Assembly: GCA_009684525.1 (NCBI GenBank)
Contig: WKKR01000002.1
Span: forward strand, 372,001 to 436,000
Reading direction: 5' to 3'
Length of the DNA stretch: 64,000 nt
Origin: Geobacter sp.
Lineage (GTDB): Bacteria > Desulfobacterota > Desulfuromonadia > Geobacterales > DSM-12255
Shown piece after piece: positions 8,190 through 15,766 of the stretch. Within the stretch, counting starts at the first letter, position 1, and each line of letters opens with the position of its first letter. Under the pieces are notes generated by a model. It searched no databases and was not told the DNA's origin. It saw only the letters and a program-made list of their open reading frames with translations. Position numbers and translations under genes: made by a program.

Positions 8190-8990
8190 ATGGTTAAGAT
8201 AGCCGTCTGCGGCGCTGCCGGCCGCATGGGTCAACGCATCATCGTCGCCGCCACCGAGGCGGGCTGCACCGTTTCCGGCGCCTTGGAGCGTCCGGGTCAT
8301 CCCCAGGTCGGCCAGGACGCCGGGCTGATCGCCGGCTGCGGCGCCCTGGGCGTCGCCATCAGCGACGACCTCAACGCCGTGGTCGCCGGCTGCGACGTGC
8401 TCATCGACTTCACCACCCCCAAGGTCTCGCTGAAGAACCTTGAGGTCTGCGGCCTGAAGAAGAAGTCGATCGTCATCGGCTCCACTGGCTTCACCCCGGA
8501 GGAGCGTCTTCTCGCCGCCGAGCTGGCAAAGGATATCCCGGCTGTGCTCGCCCCCAACATGAGCGTCGGGGTCAACGTCTGCTTCAAGGTCTTAAAGGAT
8601 GTGGCGAAGACCCTGGGTGACGACTTCGACGTGGAGATCGTCGAGCTGCACCACAACAAGAAAAAAGACTCACCGTCAGGAACTGCCGTGCGCATGGGTG
8701 AGGTCGTGGCCGAGGCGCTGGGGCGGGACTACAACAAGGTGGCCAACTACCACCGCGAGGGGATCTGCGGCGAGCGGACCAAGGAAGAGATCGGCATGCA
8801 GACCGTGCGCGGTGGCGACATCGTCGGCGAGCACACGGTCTACTTCATCGGCCAGGGGGAGCGGATCGAGATCTCCCACCGGGCCATGACCCGCGACATG
8901 TTCTCCCGCGGGAGCGTACGGGCGGCCCAGTGGGTGGTGGGGAAAGAGCCGGGGCTGTACGACATGCAGGACGTGCTTGGCCTAAAATAG
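8190..8990 (+). CDS. dapB: 4-hydroxy-tetrahydrodipicolinate reductase
   Basis: A 266-residue NAD(P)H-dependent reductase acting on the DapA product. It starts with the Rossmann motif VCGAAGRMGQ, and has the family signatures VLIDFTTP, GSTGF, APNMSVGVN and the catalytic/substrate motif ELHHNKKKDSPSGTA. Length is normal. Ribosome-binding site CAGGAGAAG is 5-6 nt upstream. It is located between the small secreted protein and dapL. Confidence 0.97.
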   Translation: MVKIAVCGAAGRMGQRIIVAATEAGCTVSGALERPGHPQVGQDAGLIAGCGALGVAISDDLNAVVAGCDVLIDFTTPKVSLKNLEVCGLKKKSIVIGSTGFTPEERLLAAELAKDIPAVLAPNMSVGVNVCFKVLKDVAKTLGDDFDVEIVELHHNKKKDSPSGTAVRMGEVVAEALGRDYNKVANYHREGICGERTKEEIGMQTVRGGDIVGEHTVYFIGQGERIEISHRAMTRDMFSRGSVRAAQWVVGKEPGLYDMQDVLGLK

Positions 8991-8997
8991 GAATGCC

Positions 8998-9100
8998 GCT
9001 TTTGGGCAATTTCGGCGTTGCCTTTGTCATCGCTTGTGCGACGTGGCGCTGCCACGTCTCCGCGCTCTTCCTCGGGCGCCTTGAACTTGCCGCAAAATCG
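8998..9100 (-). repeat. Short inverted-repeat element, copy D
   Basis: Between dapB and dapL. The centre is the palindrome GACGTGGC-GCT-GCCACGTC (9040-9058). On the minus strand it reads GACGTGGC-AGC-GCCACGTC-GCACAAGCG, which matches the centre of copy C (GGCGTAGC-AGC-GCTACGCC-GCACAAGGG) with paired changes on both stem arms. Flanks (GGGCAATTTCGGCG and TTGCCGCAAAAT) form weak terminal inverted repeats. No gene is seen here. Confidence 0.6.
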
Positions 9101-9187
9101 ACATCCCCGAGGTTTAAACGATAACACCTGAATTGCCGCTCCGTGCGGCATTTCCTTTATACAAATGAAAATGGAGGTTTTCTCGTA

Positions 9188-10420
9188 ATGGCAAAGATCA
9201 ATGACAACTACCTCAAACTGAAGGCCGGCTACCTCTTCCCCGAGATCGGCCGCCGCGTGCGGGAGTTCGCCGCTGCCAACCCGGATGCCAAGGTGATCCG
9301 CCTCGGCATCGGCGACGTCACCCGCCCGCTCGCCCCGGCAGTGCTCAAGGCGTTCCACCAGGCAGTGGACGACCTGGCCACCACTGACCAGTTCGCCGGC
9401 TACGGCCCGGAGCAGGGGTATGACTGGCTGATCAACGCCATCATCGAGAAGTCCTACAAGCCGCTCGGTGTCAGCTTAAAGACCGAGGAGATGTTCATCT
9501 CCGACGGCTCCAAGTGCGACTGCGCCAACATCCTCGACATCTTCGCGCTGGACAATGTCGTTGCCATCGGCGACCCGGTCTACCCGGTCTATAACGACAC
9601 CAACGTCATGATCGGTCGGACCGGCGAGGCCGACGACAAGGGGTACTACAAGGGTATCGTCTACATGCCCTGCAACGAGGCGAACAACTTCATCCCCTCG
9701 CTCCCCACGGAGAAGGTGGACATCATCTACCTCTGCTTCCCCAACAACCCGACCGGCACCGTCGCCACCAAGGCCGAGCTGAAGAAGTGGGTCGACTACG
9801 CCAATGCCAACGACGCCGTCATCTTCTTCGACGCCGCCTATGAAGCGTTCATCACCAACCCGGATATCCCGCACTCCATCTACGAGGTTGAAGGGGCGAA
9901 GAAGTGCGCCATCGAGTTCCGCTCCTTCAGTAAGACCGCCGGCTTCACCGGCGTGCGCTGCGGTCTGGTCGTGGTGCCGGAAGAGGTGATGGGTACGACC
10001 TCCACGGGCGAGAAATACAGCTTCAACAAGCTCTGGCTCCGCCGCACCACCACCAAGTTCAACGGCGCCTCCTACCCGGTCCAGCGTGCTGCCGCCGCCG
10101 TCTACAGCGACGAGGGGTGGGCTCAGACCAAAGAGATCATCGACTACTACATGGAGAACGCCCGCATCATCCGCGAGGGCCTGAAAGCCGCCGGGGTCAC
10201 CTGCTACGGCGGGGTGGACGCCCCCTACATCTGGCTCAAGACGCCCGGCGGCATGAGCTCCTGGGACTTCTTCGACAAGCTGCTGAACGAGTGCAATGTG
10301 GTCGGCACCCCCGGCTCCGGCTTCGGCCCCAGCGGCGAAGGGTTCTTCAGGCTCTCGGCCTTCGGCCATCGCGAGAATGTGATCGAGGCGGTGGAGCGCA
10401 TAAAAAGGAATTTAAAGTAG
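9188..10420 (+). CDS. dapL: LL-diaminopimelate aminotransferase
   Basis: A 410-residue PLP enzyme that converts tetrahydrodipicolinate directly to LL-diaminopimelate, bypassing the succinylase/acetylase branches. Visible features: [11 protein letters not shown] near the N-terminus, [26 protein letters not shown] and the PLP-binding Lys249 in [12 protein letters not shown], then [15 protein letters not shown] at the C-terminus, all typical of DapL. The ATG at 9188 is preceded by GGAGG; the earlier in-frame ATG at 9143 lacks one. It closes the dap cluster and is followed by a terminator. Confidence 0.96.
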   Translation: MAKINDNYLKLKAGYLFPEIGRRVREFAAANPDAKVIRLGIGDVTRPLAPAVLKAFHQAVDDLATTDQFAGYGPEQGYDWLINAIIEKSYKPLGVSLKTEEMFISDGSKCDCANILDIFALDNVVAIGDPVYPVYNDTNVMIGRTGEADDKGYYKGIVYMPCNEANNFIPSLPTEKVDIIYLCFPNNPTGTVATKAELKKWVDYANANDAVIFFDAAYEAFITNPDIPHSIYEVEGAKKCAIEFRSFSKTAGFTGVRCGLVVVPEEVMGTTSTGEKYSFNKLWLRRTTTKFNGASYPVQRAAAAVYSDEGWAQTKEIIDYYMENARIIREGLKAAGVTCYGGVDAPYIWLKTPGGMSSWDFFDKLLNECNVVGTPGSGFGPSGEGFFRLSAFGHRENVIEAVERIKRNLK

Positions 10421-10432
10421 CCTGATAAATGA

Positions 10433-10466
10433 AAAGGGCGCCCGTTGCGGCGCCCTTTGATTTTTT
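10433..10466 (+). terminator. Rho-independent terminator after dapL
   Basis: Stem AAAGGGCGCC / GGCGCCCTTT around CGTTGC, followed by GATTTTTT. Confidence 0.85.
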
Positions 10467-10486
10467 CGGGACCTGGGGGGAATGCC

Positions 10487-11302
10487 ATGAAAAGCGCCAT
10501 TGCAGAGGCCATCAACCTCGGGATCGAGCCGGTCGCCCTGGTCTTCACCGACGAGAATCCGGCAGGTGCGGTCCAGTTCGAGCCGGGAAAGTGGGGGTGT
10601 GTCTTGAGCATGTTCGGCGCCGCAGCCACCAAGGGGCGGACCGTCGTGTTCGACCGCGAGACCTACGGCTGCTTCGGTGGCGGCCTCGGGCTCGGCTTCG
10701 GCAATGCCTACGAAAAGTTCCCCGGCGGGGTGGAGGGGTTTTGCCGCTTCCTGGCCGACGGCAATGAGGCCACGGAGCAGGGGCGCCGCATCGGCGAGGG
10801 GATGAAGGCGGCCGGTGCGCGGCCTGAATTCGTGCACCACTTCCTCCACGGCGAGCGCTACAAGAAGAGCCCGGAACTGGTCCAGGCGTTCGTGGACGCC
10901 CTGCCGATCACCGAGATCCCCACCCGCTACGCCGCCTTTCTCCCTCTCTCCGCCATCGATCCGGCCGCCCGGCAACCGGAGTCGGTCACCCTTCTCGTCA
11001 CCCCCGACCAGTTGTCGGCCCTGACGGTCTTTGCCAACTACGACCGTCCCGGTCTCGAAAACGTGGCCATCCCCTATGCCGCCGGCTGCCAGGTCGTCGG
11101 CATCCTCGGCTACCGGGAGGCCCGCTCGCCGAACCCCCGCTGCCTGGTGGGGCTGACGGACCTCTCGGCACGGCAGTACCTGCGGGCGCAGGTGGGAAAG
11201 GACGTGCTGAGTTTCACCATCCCCTTCCAACGATTCCTGGAGATGGAGGTGAACATCGCGGGGAGTTTCCTGGAGCAGGAGCCGTGGGTGTCGCTGAAGT
11301 AG
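10487..11302 (+). CDS. DUF169 family protein
   Basis: A 271-residue protein with the conserved core of the uncharacterised DUF169/COG2043 group: PVALVFTDENP, an early Cys in GKWGCVLSMFGAA, the glycine-rich CFGGGLGLGFG, and a late CQVVGILGYRE...LVGLTDLSARQY. Family members keep several cysteines that might bind a metal or cluster, but no reaction is established. I use ATG 10487, as the longer frame begins within the dapL terminator. No obvious operon partner. Confidence 0.8.
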   Translation: MKSAIAEAINLGIEPVALVFTDENPAGAVQFEPGKWGCVLSMFGAAATKGRTVVFDRETYGCFGGGLGLGFGNAYEKFPGGVEGFCRFLADGNEATEQGRRIGEGMKAAGARPEFVHHFLHGERYKKSPELVQAFVDALPITEIPTRYAAFLPLSAIDPAARQPESVTLLVTPDQLSALTVFANYDRPGLENVAIPYAAGCQVVGILGYREARSPNPRCLVGLTDLSARQYLRAQVGKDVLSFTIPFQRFLEMEVNIAGSFLEQEPWVSLK

Positions 11303-11435
11303 GCGAGCGTTCCGGTAGAGAGGATCATAAGAGTCTCACGTAAACAGGAATTGAAAGAGTGCCTGCTGCGGCGCCTTTTCTGCTTACGGCAGAATTTCTC
11401 ATTGCATCGAAAGGCGATCGTGCTATTCTTGTCTG

Positions 11436-11450
11436 GCTAGACTGTCTAGC
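11436..11450. promoter_or_regulatory. Palindromic operator before the first toxin-antitoxin pair
   Basis: Perfect 15-bp palindrome GCTAGAC-T-GTCTAGC, 18 nt upstream of the antitoxin ATG, just downstream of a possible -10 (TATTCT). Type II antitoxins usually repress their own promoter through such sites. Confidence 0.55.
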
Positions 11451-11468
11451 TGAGTTGCGGAGGATACC

Positions 11469-11750
11469 ATGAAAGCCAACAAAAAGTATCGCGCCCCCCT
11501 TGATCGGGAATGGCAGCTGCAAGAAGCGAAAAACCGGTTGAGCCAGGTGGTTGACCAGGCGCTGCGCGAAGGTCCCCAGACCATCACCCTGCGGGGCAAG
11601 CCGGCGGCCGTCGTCGTCTCTTTCGAGGAATTCCGCGCCATGACTGCACCGCGCACCGGCTTGACGCAGTTTTTCCGCCAATCTCCATTGGGTGATGTTG
11701 AACTCAATCTCAGCAGAAGTAGCGACCTCGCCCGCGAGGTGGAATTGTGA
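11469..11750 (+). CDS. Type II antitoxin, Phd/YefM family
   Basis: A 93-residue antitoxin. The N-terminal half has the Phd/YefM DNA-binding pattern QLQEAKNRLSQVVDQAL followed by GPQTITLRGKPAAVVVSFEEF. The C-terminal part (TGLTQFFRQSPLGDVELNL) is the region that normally wraps the toxin. A GGAGG ribosome-binding site precedes it, and its stop TGA overlaps the toxin GTG start, implying translational coupling. A decayed copy of it lies at 12203-12391. Confidence 0.9.
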   Translation: MKANKKYRAPLDREWQLQEAKNRLSQVVDQALREGPQTITLRGKPAAVVVSFEEFRAMTAPRTGLTQFFRQSPLGDVELNLSRSSDLAREVEL

Positions 11751-12169
11751 AGTACCTGCTGGATACCTGCCTTATCTCAGAATTGGTAAAAAAGGAGCCA
11801 AACCCGGCGGTGATGAGATGGCTTGATGAACAGGATGAGCAGAAGCTGTTTCTGAGTGTCCTGAACGTGGGAGAGCTGCAGAAAGGGATCAGCAAGCTAG
11901 CCGATGGGCCAAAGAAGGACGAACTTCAGGCATGGGTAACTCTCGATCTCGTCGAGCGGTTTGTCGGGCGGATTCTGGATATCGATCTTGATACGGCGCT
12001 TTGCTGGGGTGGACTCCAAGGGGCGGCCGAACAGGCGGGTGACAAGCTACCGGTCATGGATTCGCTCATTGCCGCCACTGCTGTGGCCCATGGGCTGGTT
12101 GTGGTGACGCGCAATGTGAAGGATATGGAACGGTGCGGGGCCAGGGTGTGTAACCCGTGGGGGAGTTAA
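11747..12169 (+). CDS. Type II toxin, VapC-like PIN-domain ribonuclease
   Basis: A 140-residue PIN-domain protein (MKYLLDTCLISELVKKEPN). The conserved acidic residues that bind Mg/Mn are visible: Asp6, the Glu in NVGELQKGI and the Asp in PVMDSLIAATA. It is expected to cleave RNA when freed from its antitoxin. Start is GTG, overlapping the antitoxin stop by four bases. The last codons belong to a 41-bp sequence repeated at 12380-12420, behind the decayed antitoxin copy. Confidence 0.9.
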   Translation: MKYLLDTCLISELVKKEPNPAVMRWLDEQDEQKLFLSVLNVGELQKGISKLADGPKKDELQAWVTLDLVERFVGRILDIDLDTALCWGGLQGAAEQAGDKLPVMDSLIAATAVAHGLVVVTRNVKDMERCGARVCNPWGS

Positions 12170-12182
12170 GTAAACTGTCCCC
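12142..12182 (+). repeat. 41-bp direct repeat, copy 1
   Basis: Covers the last codons of the VapC-like gene and its 3' flank, from CAGGGTGTGTAACCCGTGG to AAGTAAACTGTCCCC. An identical copy is at 12380-12420. The pair flanks the antitoxin remnant, as expected from duplication of the module followed by loss of most of the second toxin gene. Confidence 0.85.
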
Positions 12183-12202
12183 ACAATCCCCAGGCACACA
12201 AT

Positions 12203-12391
12203 GACGGTCCCCAGACCATAACCTTGCGGGGCAAGCCTGCGGTTGTCGTTGTTTCTTATGGTGAATACCGGAAGTTGGCCTTGCCGCGGACCAGTTTGTC
12301 GCAATTTTTCCGACAATCGCCTCTGTGCGGCATAGAGATAGATTTTGGCCGCGATACCGATCAAGGTGAGATGTGGCGGCAGGGTGTGTAA
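12203..12391 (+). pseudogene. Remnant of a duplicated Phd-type antitoxin
   Basis: No start codon, but the frame reads DGPQTITLRGKPAVVVVSYG, then EYRKLALPRTSLSQFFRQSP, closely matching residues 35-78 of the intact antitoxin at 11469. It then drifts (GIEIDFGRD) and runs into the 41-bp repeat from the toxin 3' end, stopping at 12391. The N-terminal DNA-binding part and essentially the whole toxin are missing. Confidence 0.85.
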
Positions 12392-12420
12392 CCCGTGGGG
12401 GAGTTAAGTAAACTGTCCCC
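12380..12420 (+). repeat. 41-bp direct repeat, copy 2
   Basis: Identical to 12142-12182. It overlaps the start of a further tandem repeat. Confidence 0.85.
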
Positions 12421-12460
12421 GGAATTCGTCCCTAAGTAAACTGTCCCCGGAATTCGTCCC
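12405..12460 (+). repeat. 28-bp tandem repeat, two units
   Basis: Units 12405-12432 and 12433-12460 are identical: TAAGTAAACTGTCCCC then GGAATTCGTCCC. The first half of each unit is also the end of the 41-bp repeat, so the same short sequence occurs three times in 300 bp. Confidence 0.85.
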
Positions 12461-12500
12461 TAAATTTCTTGCCGCCTGTCACCACCTGTGGCATATTATT

Positions 12501-12519
12501 AGTACTTAAATCAGTACTT
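12501..12519. promoter_or_regulatory. Candidate operator before the second toxin-antitoxin pair
   Basis: Two AGTACTT boxes (12501 and 12513), each containing the palindrome AGTACT, 12 bp apart, about 15 nt before the antitoxin start. Spacing of about one helical turn suits cooperative binding by an antitoxin dimer. Confidence 0.45.
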
Positions 12520-12533
12520 GATGAGGTGCCAGC

Positions 12534-12803
12534 ATGAACACCATCCCCGCCCAGGAACTGAAGCGGCGCGGCATTGCCGCGGTGGATGACCTGATCGCCG
12601 CGGGCGACGTGCACGTCATCCGCAACAACCGTCCCGAGTATGTGGTTCTTTCCGAGGCACGCTATGCCGAGCTGGTGGCTGATGCCGAAGAGGCCTACCT
12701 GGCTCGGGTGAAGGCGTCGCTGGAGGACGTGAAGGCGGGCCGGGTGCGGAAGTTTGCCTCTGCCGACGAGCTGTTACAGGCGCTCGACCTTGACGGAGAG
12801 TAA
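12534..12803 (+). CDS. Type II antitoxin, Phd/YefM-like
   Basis: An 89-residue protein beginning MNTIPAQELKRRGIAAVDDL with VHVIRNNRPEYVVLSEARY, the Phd/YefM/prevent-host-death fold, and a charged helical C-terminus (YLARVKASLEDVKAGRVRKF) that would bind the partner. It is 2 nt from the RelE-like toxin. A GAGGTGCC ribosome-binding site precedes the ATG. Confidence 0.85.
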   Translation: MNTIPAQELKRRGIAAVDDLIAAGDVHVIRNNRPEYVVLSEARYAELVADAEEAYLARVKASLEDVKAGRVRKFASADELLQALDLDGE

Positions 12804-12805
12804 GC

Positions 12806-13081
12806 GTGTTCAGTGTAACCGCCTCTGAACAGTTCCTCCGCCAGGCACGGAAGTTCTTCAAAAAACATCCTGACCTGAAGCCCCGCTTTGCAACGGTTTT
12901 CGCGTCTCTTGCGGAGGACCCGTTTCAACCGGGCCTCGGGTTGCATCCGCTTTCCGGCAAGCTATCCGGCTGCCATGCTGTCAGGTTGACCTATTCATAC
13001 CGCATAACGCTGACCCTGCTGATTACCGAGAAGGAGATCGTGCTGCTCGATATCGGCAGCCATGACGAGGTGTACCGGTAG
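12806..13081 (+). CDS. Type II toxin, RelE/YafQ-like mRNA interferase
   Basis: A 91-residue small basic protein with the RelE-fold pattern: SEQFLRQARKFFKKHPDLK at the N-terminus, then LHPLSGKLSGCHAVRLTYSYRI and VLLDIGSHDEVYR at the C-terminus. Members cleave mRNA in the ribosomal A site or, for ParE relatives, poison gyrase; the SGCHAVRLTYSYRI core and GSHDEVY ending favour the RelE/YafQ branch. Start codon is GTG, directly after the antitoxin stop. Confidence 0.88.
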   Translation: MFSVTASEQFLRQARKFFKKHPDLKPRFATVFASLAEDPFQPGLGLHPLSGKLSGCHAVRLTYSYRITLTLLITEKEIVLLDIGSHDEVYR

Positions 13082-13228
13082 GTTGGAATCCGGGGGGGAC
13101 AAAATCCTCAATGGAAAGGCGGCCAATCGGACGTATTTCCAGCTTCTCAGCTTGCAATTCTCCTCGACTATTCCACACTACACACCATGGACACGTACGC
13201 GCACCCTCAGCAGATCCGGAGATCACCA

Positions 13229-13669
13229 ATGAAATTCAAAATGGATCATATTGTCATCAACACGGTGGACATCGAAGCAATGCTTCACTTTTACACAAAC
13301 ATTCTTGAACTGCCCGGCGAACGGATAGATGAGTTTCATGACCATCAGGTTCCATTCCCGTCTGTCCGCATAACAGCCGATTCGATCATCGATCTGTTCC
13401 CCAAGAGGTTATGGGAAAACGGCAATCCAGTGAACGTGTGCCGTCCGAATCTCAACCATTTTTGCCTCTCTACCGGCAAGGCTGAGTGGGAATTGCTCCG
13501 GAAACGGCTTGCAGACAATGGCATAGCGATCGATGATGGCCCGGTGAAACGCTGGGGTGCACATGGGACGGGAATATCGATCTATTTTCGCGATCCCGAA
13601 CAGAATGTCATAGAAGTGCGTTATTATGAAACTGACGACGTGGACAAGCCGTGCATGCTCAATTCATAG
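13229..13669 (+). CDS. VOC-superfamily (glyoxalase/bleomycin-resistance fold) protein
   Basis: A 146-residue single VOC domain: MDHIVINTVDIEAMLHFYTN opens the first beta-alpha-beta unit with a metal-ligand His, RPNLNHFCLST supplies the second-half His and NVIEVRYYE a Glu ligand. The substrate cannot be deduced. ATG 13229 is preceded by GGAGA; an upstream in-frame ATG (13187) lacks a ribosome-binding site. It converges on the PhnB-like gene across a shared terminator. Confidence 0.85.
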   Translation: MKFKMDHIVINTVDIEAMLHFYTNILELPGERIDEFHDHQVPFPSVRITADSIIDLFPKRLWENGNPVNVCRPNLNHFCLSTGKAEWELLRKRLADNGIAIDDGPVKRWGAHGTGISIYFRDPEQNVIEVRYYETDDVDKPCMLNS

Positions 13670-13706
13670 CGGCGCACCTGCGGGTTAATTCGGGGAACGG
13701 TAAGAG

Positions 13707-13726
13707 AGGCGGCCAATCGGCCGCCT
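13707..13726. terminator. Bidirectional terminator of the GGCGGCC family
   Basis: Perfect stem AGGCGGCC / GGCCGCCT with an AATC loop, between two convergent genes. T-tracts are weak on both sides. A half copy (GGCGGCCAATCGG) lies at 13118-13130. Confidence 0.65.
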
Positions 13727-13752
13727 TAAGTTTGTAGACCATTTCCACACAT

Positions 13753-14238
13753 TCAACCGCGTCGCGCCGCTTCTATGGCTGCGATGTCGATCTTTTTCAT
13801 CTGCATCATCGCATCGAACGCCCGCTTGGCGGCGGCGGGATCGGGATCGCTTATGGCTTCCATCAGAGCGATCGGCGTAATCTGCCACGATAATCCCCAT
13901 TTGTCCTTACACCAGCCGCACTCACCCTCCTCGCCACCATTGCCGACAATGGCGTTCCAGTAACGATCCGTTTCGGCCTGGTCTACGGTTGCAACCTGAA
14001 ACGAGAATGCCCAGTTGTGCGTGACCTCGGGGCCGCCATTAAGCCCGACGCAGGGAATCCCCATGACGGTAAACTCGACCGTCAGCACGTTTCCTTCATT
14101 TCCGGACGGATAGTCACCCGGTGCGCGGAGTATCGCGCCCACGGTTGAATCGGGAAAGGTTGCGGCATAAAACCGCGCCGCCTCTTCTGCGTCGCGGTCG
14201 TACCAAAGGCAAATAGTGTTCTTTGCGTGCGTTGCCAT
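13753..14238 (-). CDS. VOC protein, PhnB/3-demethylubiquinone methyltransferase-like
   Basis: A 161-residue protein of the PhnB-like VOC branch: NTICLWYDRDAEEAARFYAA at the N-terminus, LTVEFTVMGIPCVGLNGGPE, AFSFQV and CGWCKDKWGLSWQITP, followed by PAAAKRAFDAMMQMKKIDI. Despite the family name, most members have no demonstrated methyltransferase activity. A GGAGACGTGAC tract precedes the ATG. No partner gene. Confidence 0.85.
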   Translation of the reverse strand: MATHAKNTICLWYDRDAEEAARFYAATFPDSTVGAILRAPGDYPSGNEGNVLTVEFTVMGIPCVGLNGGPEVTHNWAFSFQVATVDQAETDRYWNAIVGNGGEEGECGWCKDKWGLSWQITPIALMEAISDPDPAAAKRAFDAMMQMKKIDIAAIEAARRG

Positions 14239-14602
14239 GTCACGTCTCCTTCATGATGCGCCGCTTTGATAAAGGTGTCGGTGGAGAGCGGTCAGTGTAC
14301 CGAGCCCGTAACGATTTCTCTGTCATCTCCATTTTATGCCCTTTGGTGAATATATGCATATAAAGTTTCCCGTGAGTGGGCGGCGGGGTCTGGTGAAGGA
14401 ATACAGGGGCACCTTGCCTATTCCTGCTTGACGACGCAGCCCTGCGGGAGTAATTTCTCTCCATAATTCAAAAAGCCGCATAATCCCCCCCGGAAGACCC
14501 CACCATGCTACCCGGCGCGGCACAGCGCGGCAGTAACCCGAATAACGACAGCCAACTCGGCCGGCAGCTTCGTGTCCGGCAACAGTTCACGGGAGGTAGA
14601 CG
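14239..14602. other. Intergenic region without recognised gene
   Basis: 364 bp between the divergent PhnB-like and flavodoxin-like genes. I see no convincing ORF, terminator or palindrome beyond the short GCATATATGCATAT-like tract near 14350; it probably holds both promoters. Confidence 0.5.
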
Positions 14603-15262
14603 ATGCAGGTCATCGGCATCAACGGCAGTCCCCGCAAACAATGGAACACGGCAACTCTGGTGGCAAAGGCCCTGGAGGGGGCCGCATCGCAAGGGGCTGA
14701 GACGGAACTCGTCCACCTGTACGACCTGGACTTCAAGGGGTGCACGAGCTGTTTCGCCTGCAAGACCAGGGGAGGGAAGAGCTATGGCCGCTGCGCCATG
14801 AAGGACGGTCTGACGCCGCTGCTGGACAAGATCGCCACGGCCGACGCCCTGGTCATCGGCTCGCCGATCTATTTCGGCTCGGTCACCGGCGAAACACGCA
14901 GCTTCATCGAACGGCTGCTGTTCCCCTATCTGACCTACACCGTGCCCTATGGCACCCTGTTTCCGAAGAAGCTTGCCATGGCCTTCATCTACACCATGAA
15001 CGTCACCGAAGAGCGGAGCCGGGAGTTCAGCTACGAGTACTTCGTCAAATCGAACGAACGCTATGCTCAACTGCTGCTCGGGACCGTCGAGTCACTCTGT
15101 GCTTTCGATACCTGCCAGGTAGACGACTATGCGAAAGTGGTGATCGAGAGCTTCGATCCGGTACACAAGGCAAAGCGGCGGGCCGAGGCGCTGCCGCTGG
15201 ACTGCCAACGGGCCTTCGATCTGGGGAGACGGCTGGCCGGGGCAGAAACCGCCGCGGCGTAG
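14603..15262 (+). CDS. Flavodoxin-like NAD(P)H-dependent FMN reductase / iron-sulfur flavoprotein type
   Basis: A 219-residue flavodoxin-fold protein. MQVIGINGSPRKQWNT is the FMN phosphate loop, and ADALVIGSPIYFGSVTGETR the second flavin-binding loop. Between them is KGCTSCFACK followed by GRCAMKDGL, a cysteine cluster resembling that of iron-sulfur flavoproteins, though shorter than the classical 4Fe-4S motif. Likely electron transfer or quinone/metal reduction in the cytoplasm. GGGAGGTAGACG ribosome-binding site. Confidence 0.88.
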   Translation: MQVIGINGSPRKQWNTATLVAKALEGAASQGAETELVHLYDLDFKGCTSCFACKTRGGKSYGRCAMKDGLTPLLDKIATADALVIGSPIYFGSVTGETRSFIERLLFPYLTYTVPYGTLFPKKLAMAFIYTMNVTEERSREFSYEYFVKSNERYAQLLLGTVESLCAFDTCQVDDYAKVVIESFDPVHKAKRRAEALPLDCQRAFDLGRRLAGAETAAA

Positions 15263-15292
15263 AAGAAATTACGGGGATACCATGCCTAATTC

Positions 15293-15320
15293 AAAAGGCG
15301 GCCGATTGGCCGCCTTTTTT
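15293..15320. terminator. Bidirectional terminator of the GGCGGCC family
   Basis: Stem AAAAGGCGGCC / GGCCGCCTTTT with loop GATT and a T6 tract. The preceding bases (ATGCCTAATTC) are shared with the copy at 17703, so the repeat is longer than the hairpin. Confidence 0.85.
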
Positions 15321-15334
15321 GTTCGGGCTACGCG

Positions 15335-15556
15335 TCATTCTCTGTTGAATGCCCGGTCGATGGTGTTCGTTATGCCACGTGCTGCCGACCGCAATTCGTG
15401 ACAGCTGTCGCGTTTCACCGCTGAATCAAGGCATGCCTTATAGTTGGCAGGAATCTGTCCTTCCCTGACTACCAGATCAACATCCTTGCCTTTCGTGATA
15501 TGCAGTGAACCGCCAGAGTAGTCGACCTTGAAATCGTCCTTATAGTCGCATCTCAT
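15335..15556 (-). CDS. Small hypothetical protein
   Basis: A 73-residue soluble protein, charged, with two cysteines (ACLDSAVKRDSCHELR). No recognised family. It is supported by an AGAGGTGAG ribosome-binding site 5-6 nt before the ATG and by a terminator at its 3' side. Lower GC than neighbours. Confidence 0.55.
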   Translation of the reverse strand: MRCDYKDDFKVDYSGGSLHITKGKDVDLVVREGQIPANYKACLDSAVKRDSCHELRSAARGITNTIDRAFNRE

Positions 15557-15695
15557 ATCGTCTCACCTCTTTTCATACCCTATTATCGCACAATTCGGAT
15601 ATTGCGGGGATAGTTTACTTGGTTTCCATCATGGCTCTTTTTCGCCCTGCTGGTTTCGAGGACACCATAGTTACTAAACTCCTCTATGCGTTGGC

Positions 15696-15751
15696 TTGAT
15701 ATTTTAAGCTCAGAGGCCTATTGTTGATCTATAGAAGACAATAATTGTCTT
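15696..15751 (+). promoter_or_regulatory. Promoter and palindromic operator for the isochorismatase-like gene
   Basis: TTGATA (15696-15701), 17-bp spacer, TATTGT (15719-15724), then a perfect 17-bp palindrome AAGACAAT-A-ATTGTCTT (15735-15751) that would lie just after the transcription start. Layout fits repression by a dimeric regulator not encoded next door. Confidence 0.5.
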
Positions 15752-15766
15752 GTTAGGAGGCATACC

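Noticed and set aside
14240..14464. A 74-codon minus-strand frame upstream of the PhnB-like gene
   Set aside because: It lies in the promoter region, is rich in Arg/Ser and has no ribosome-binding site.
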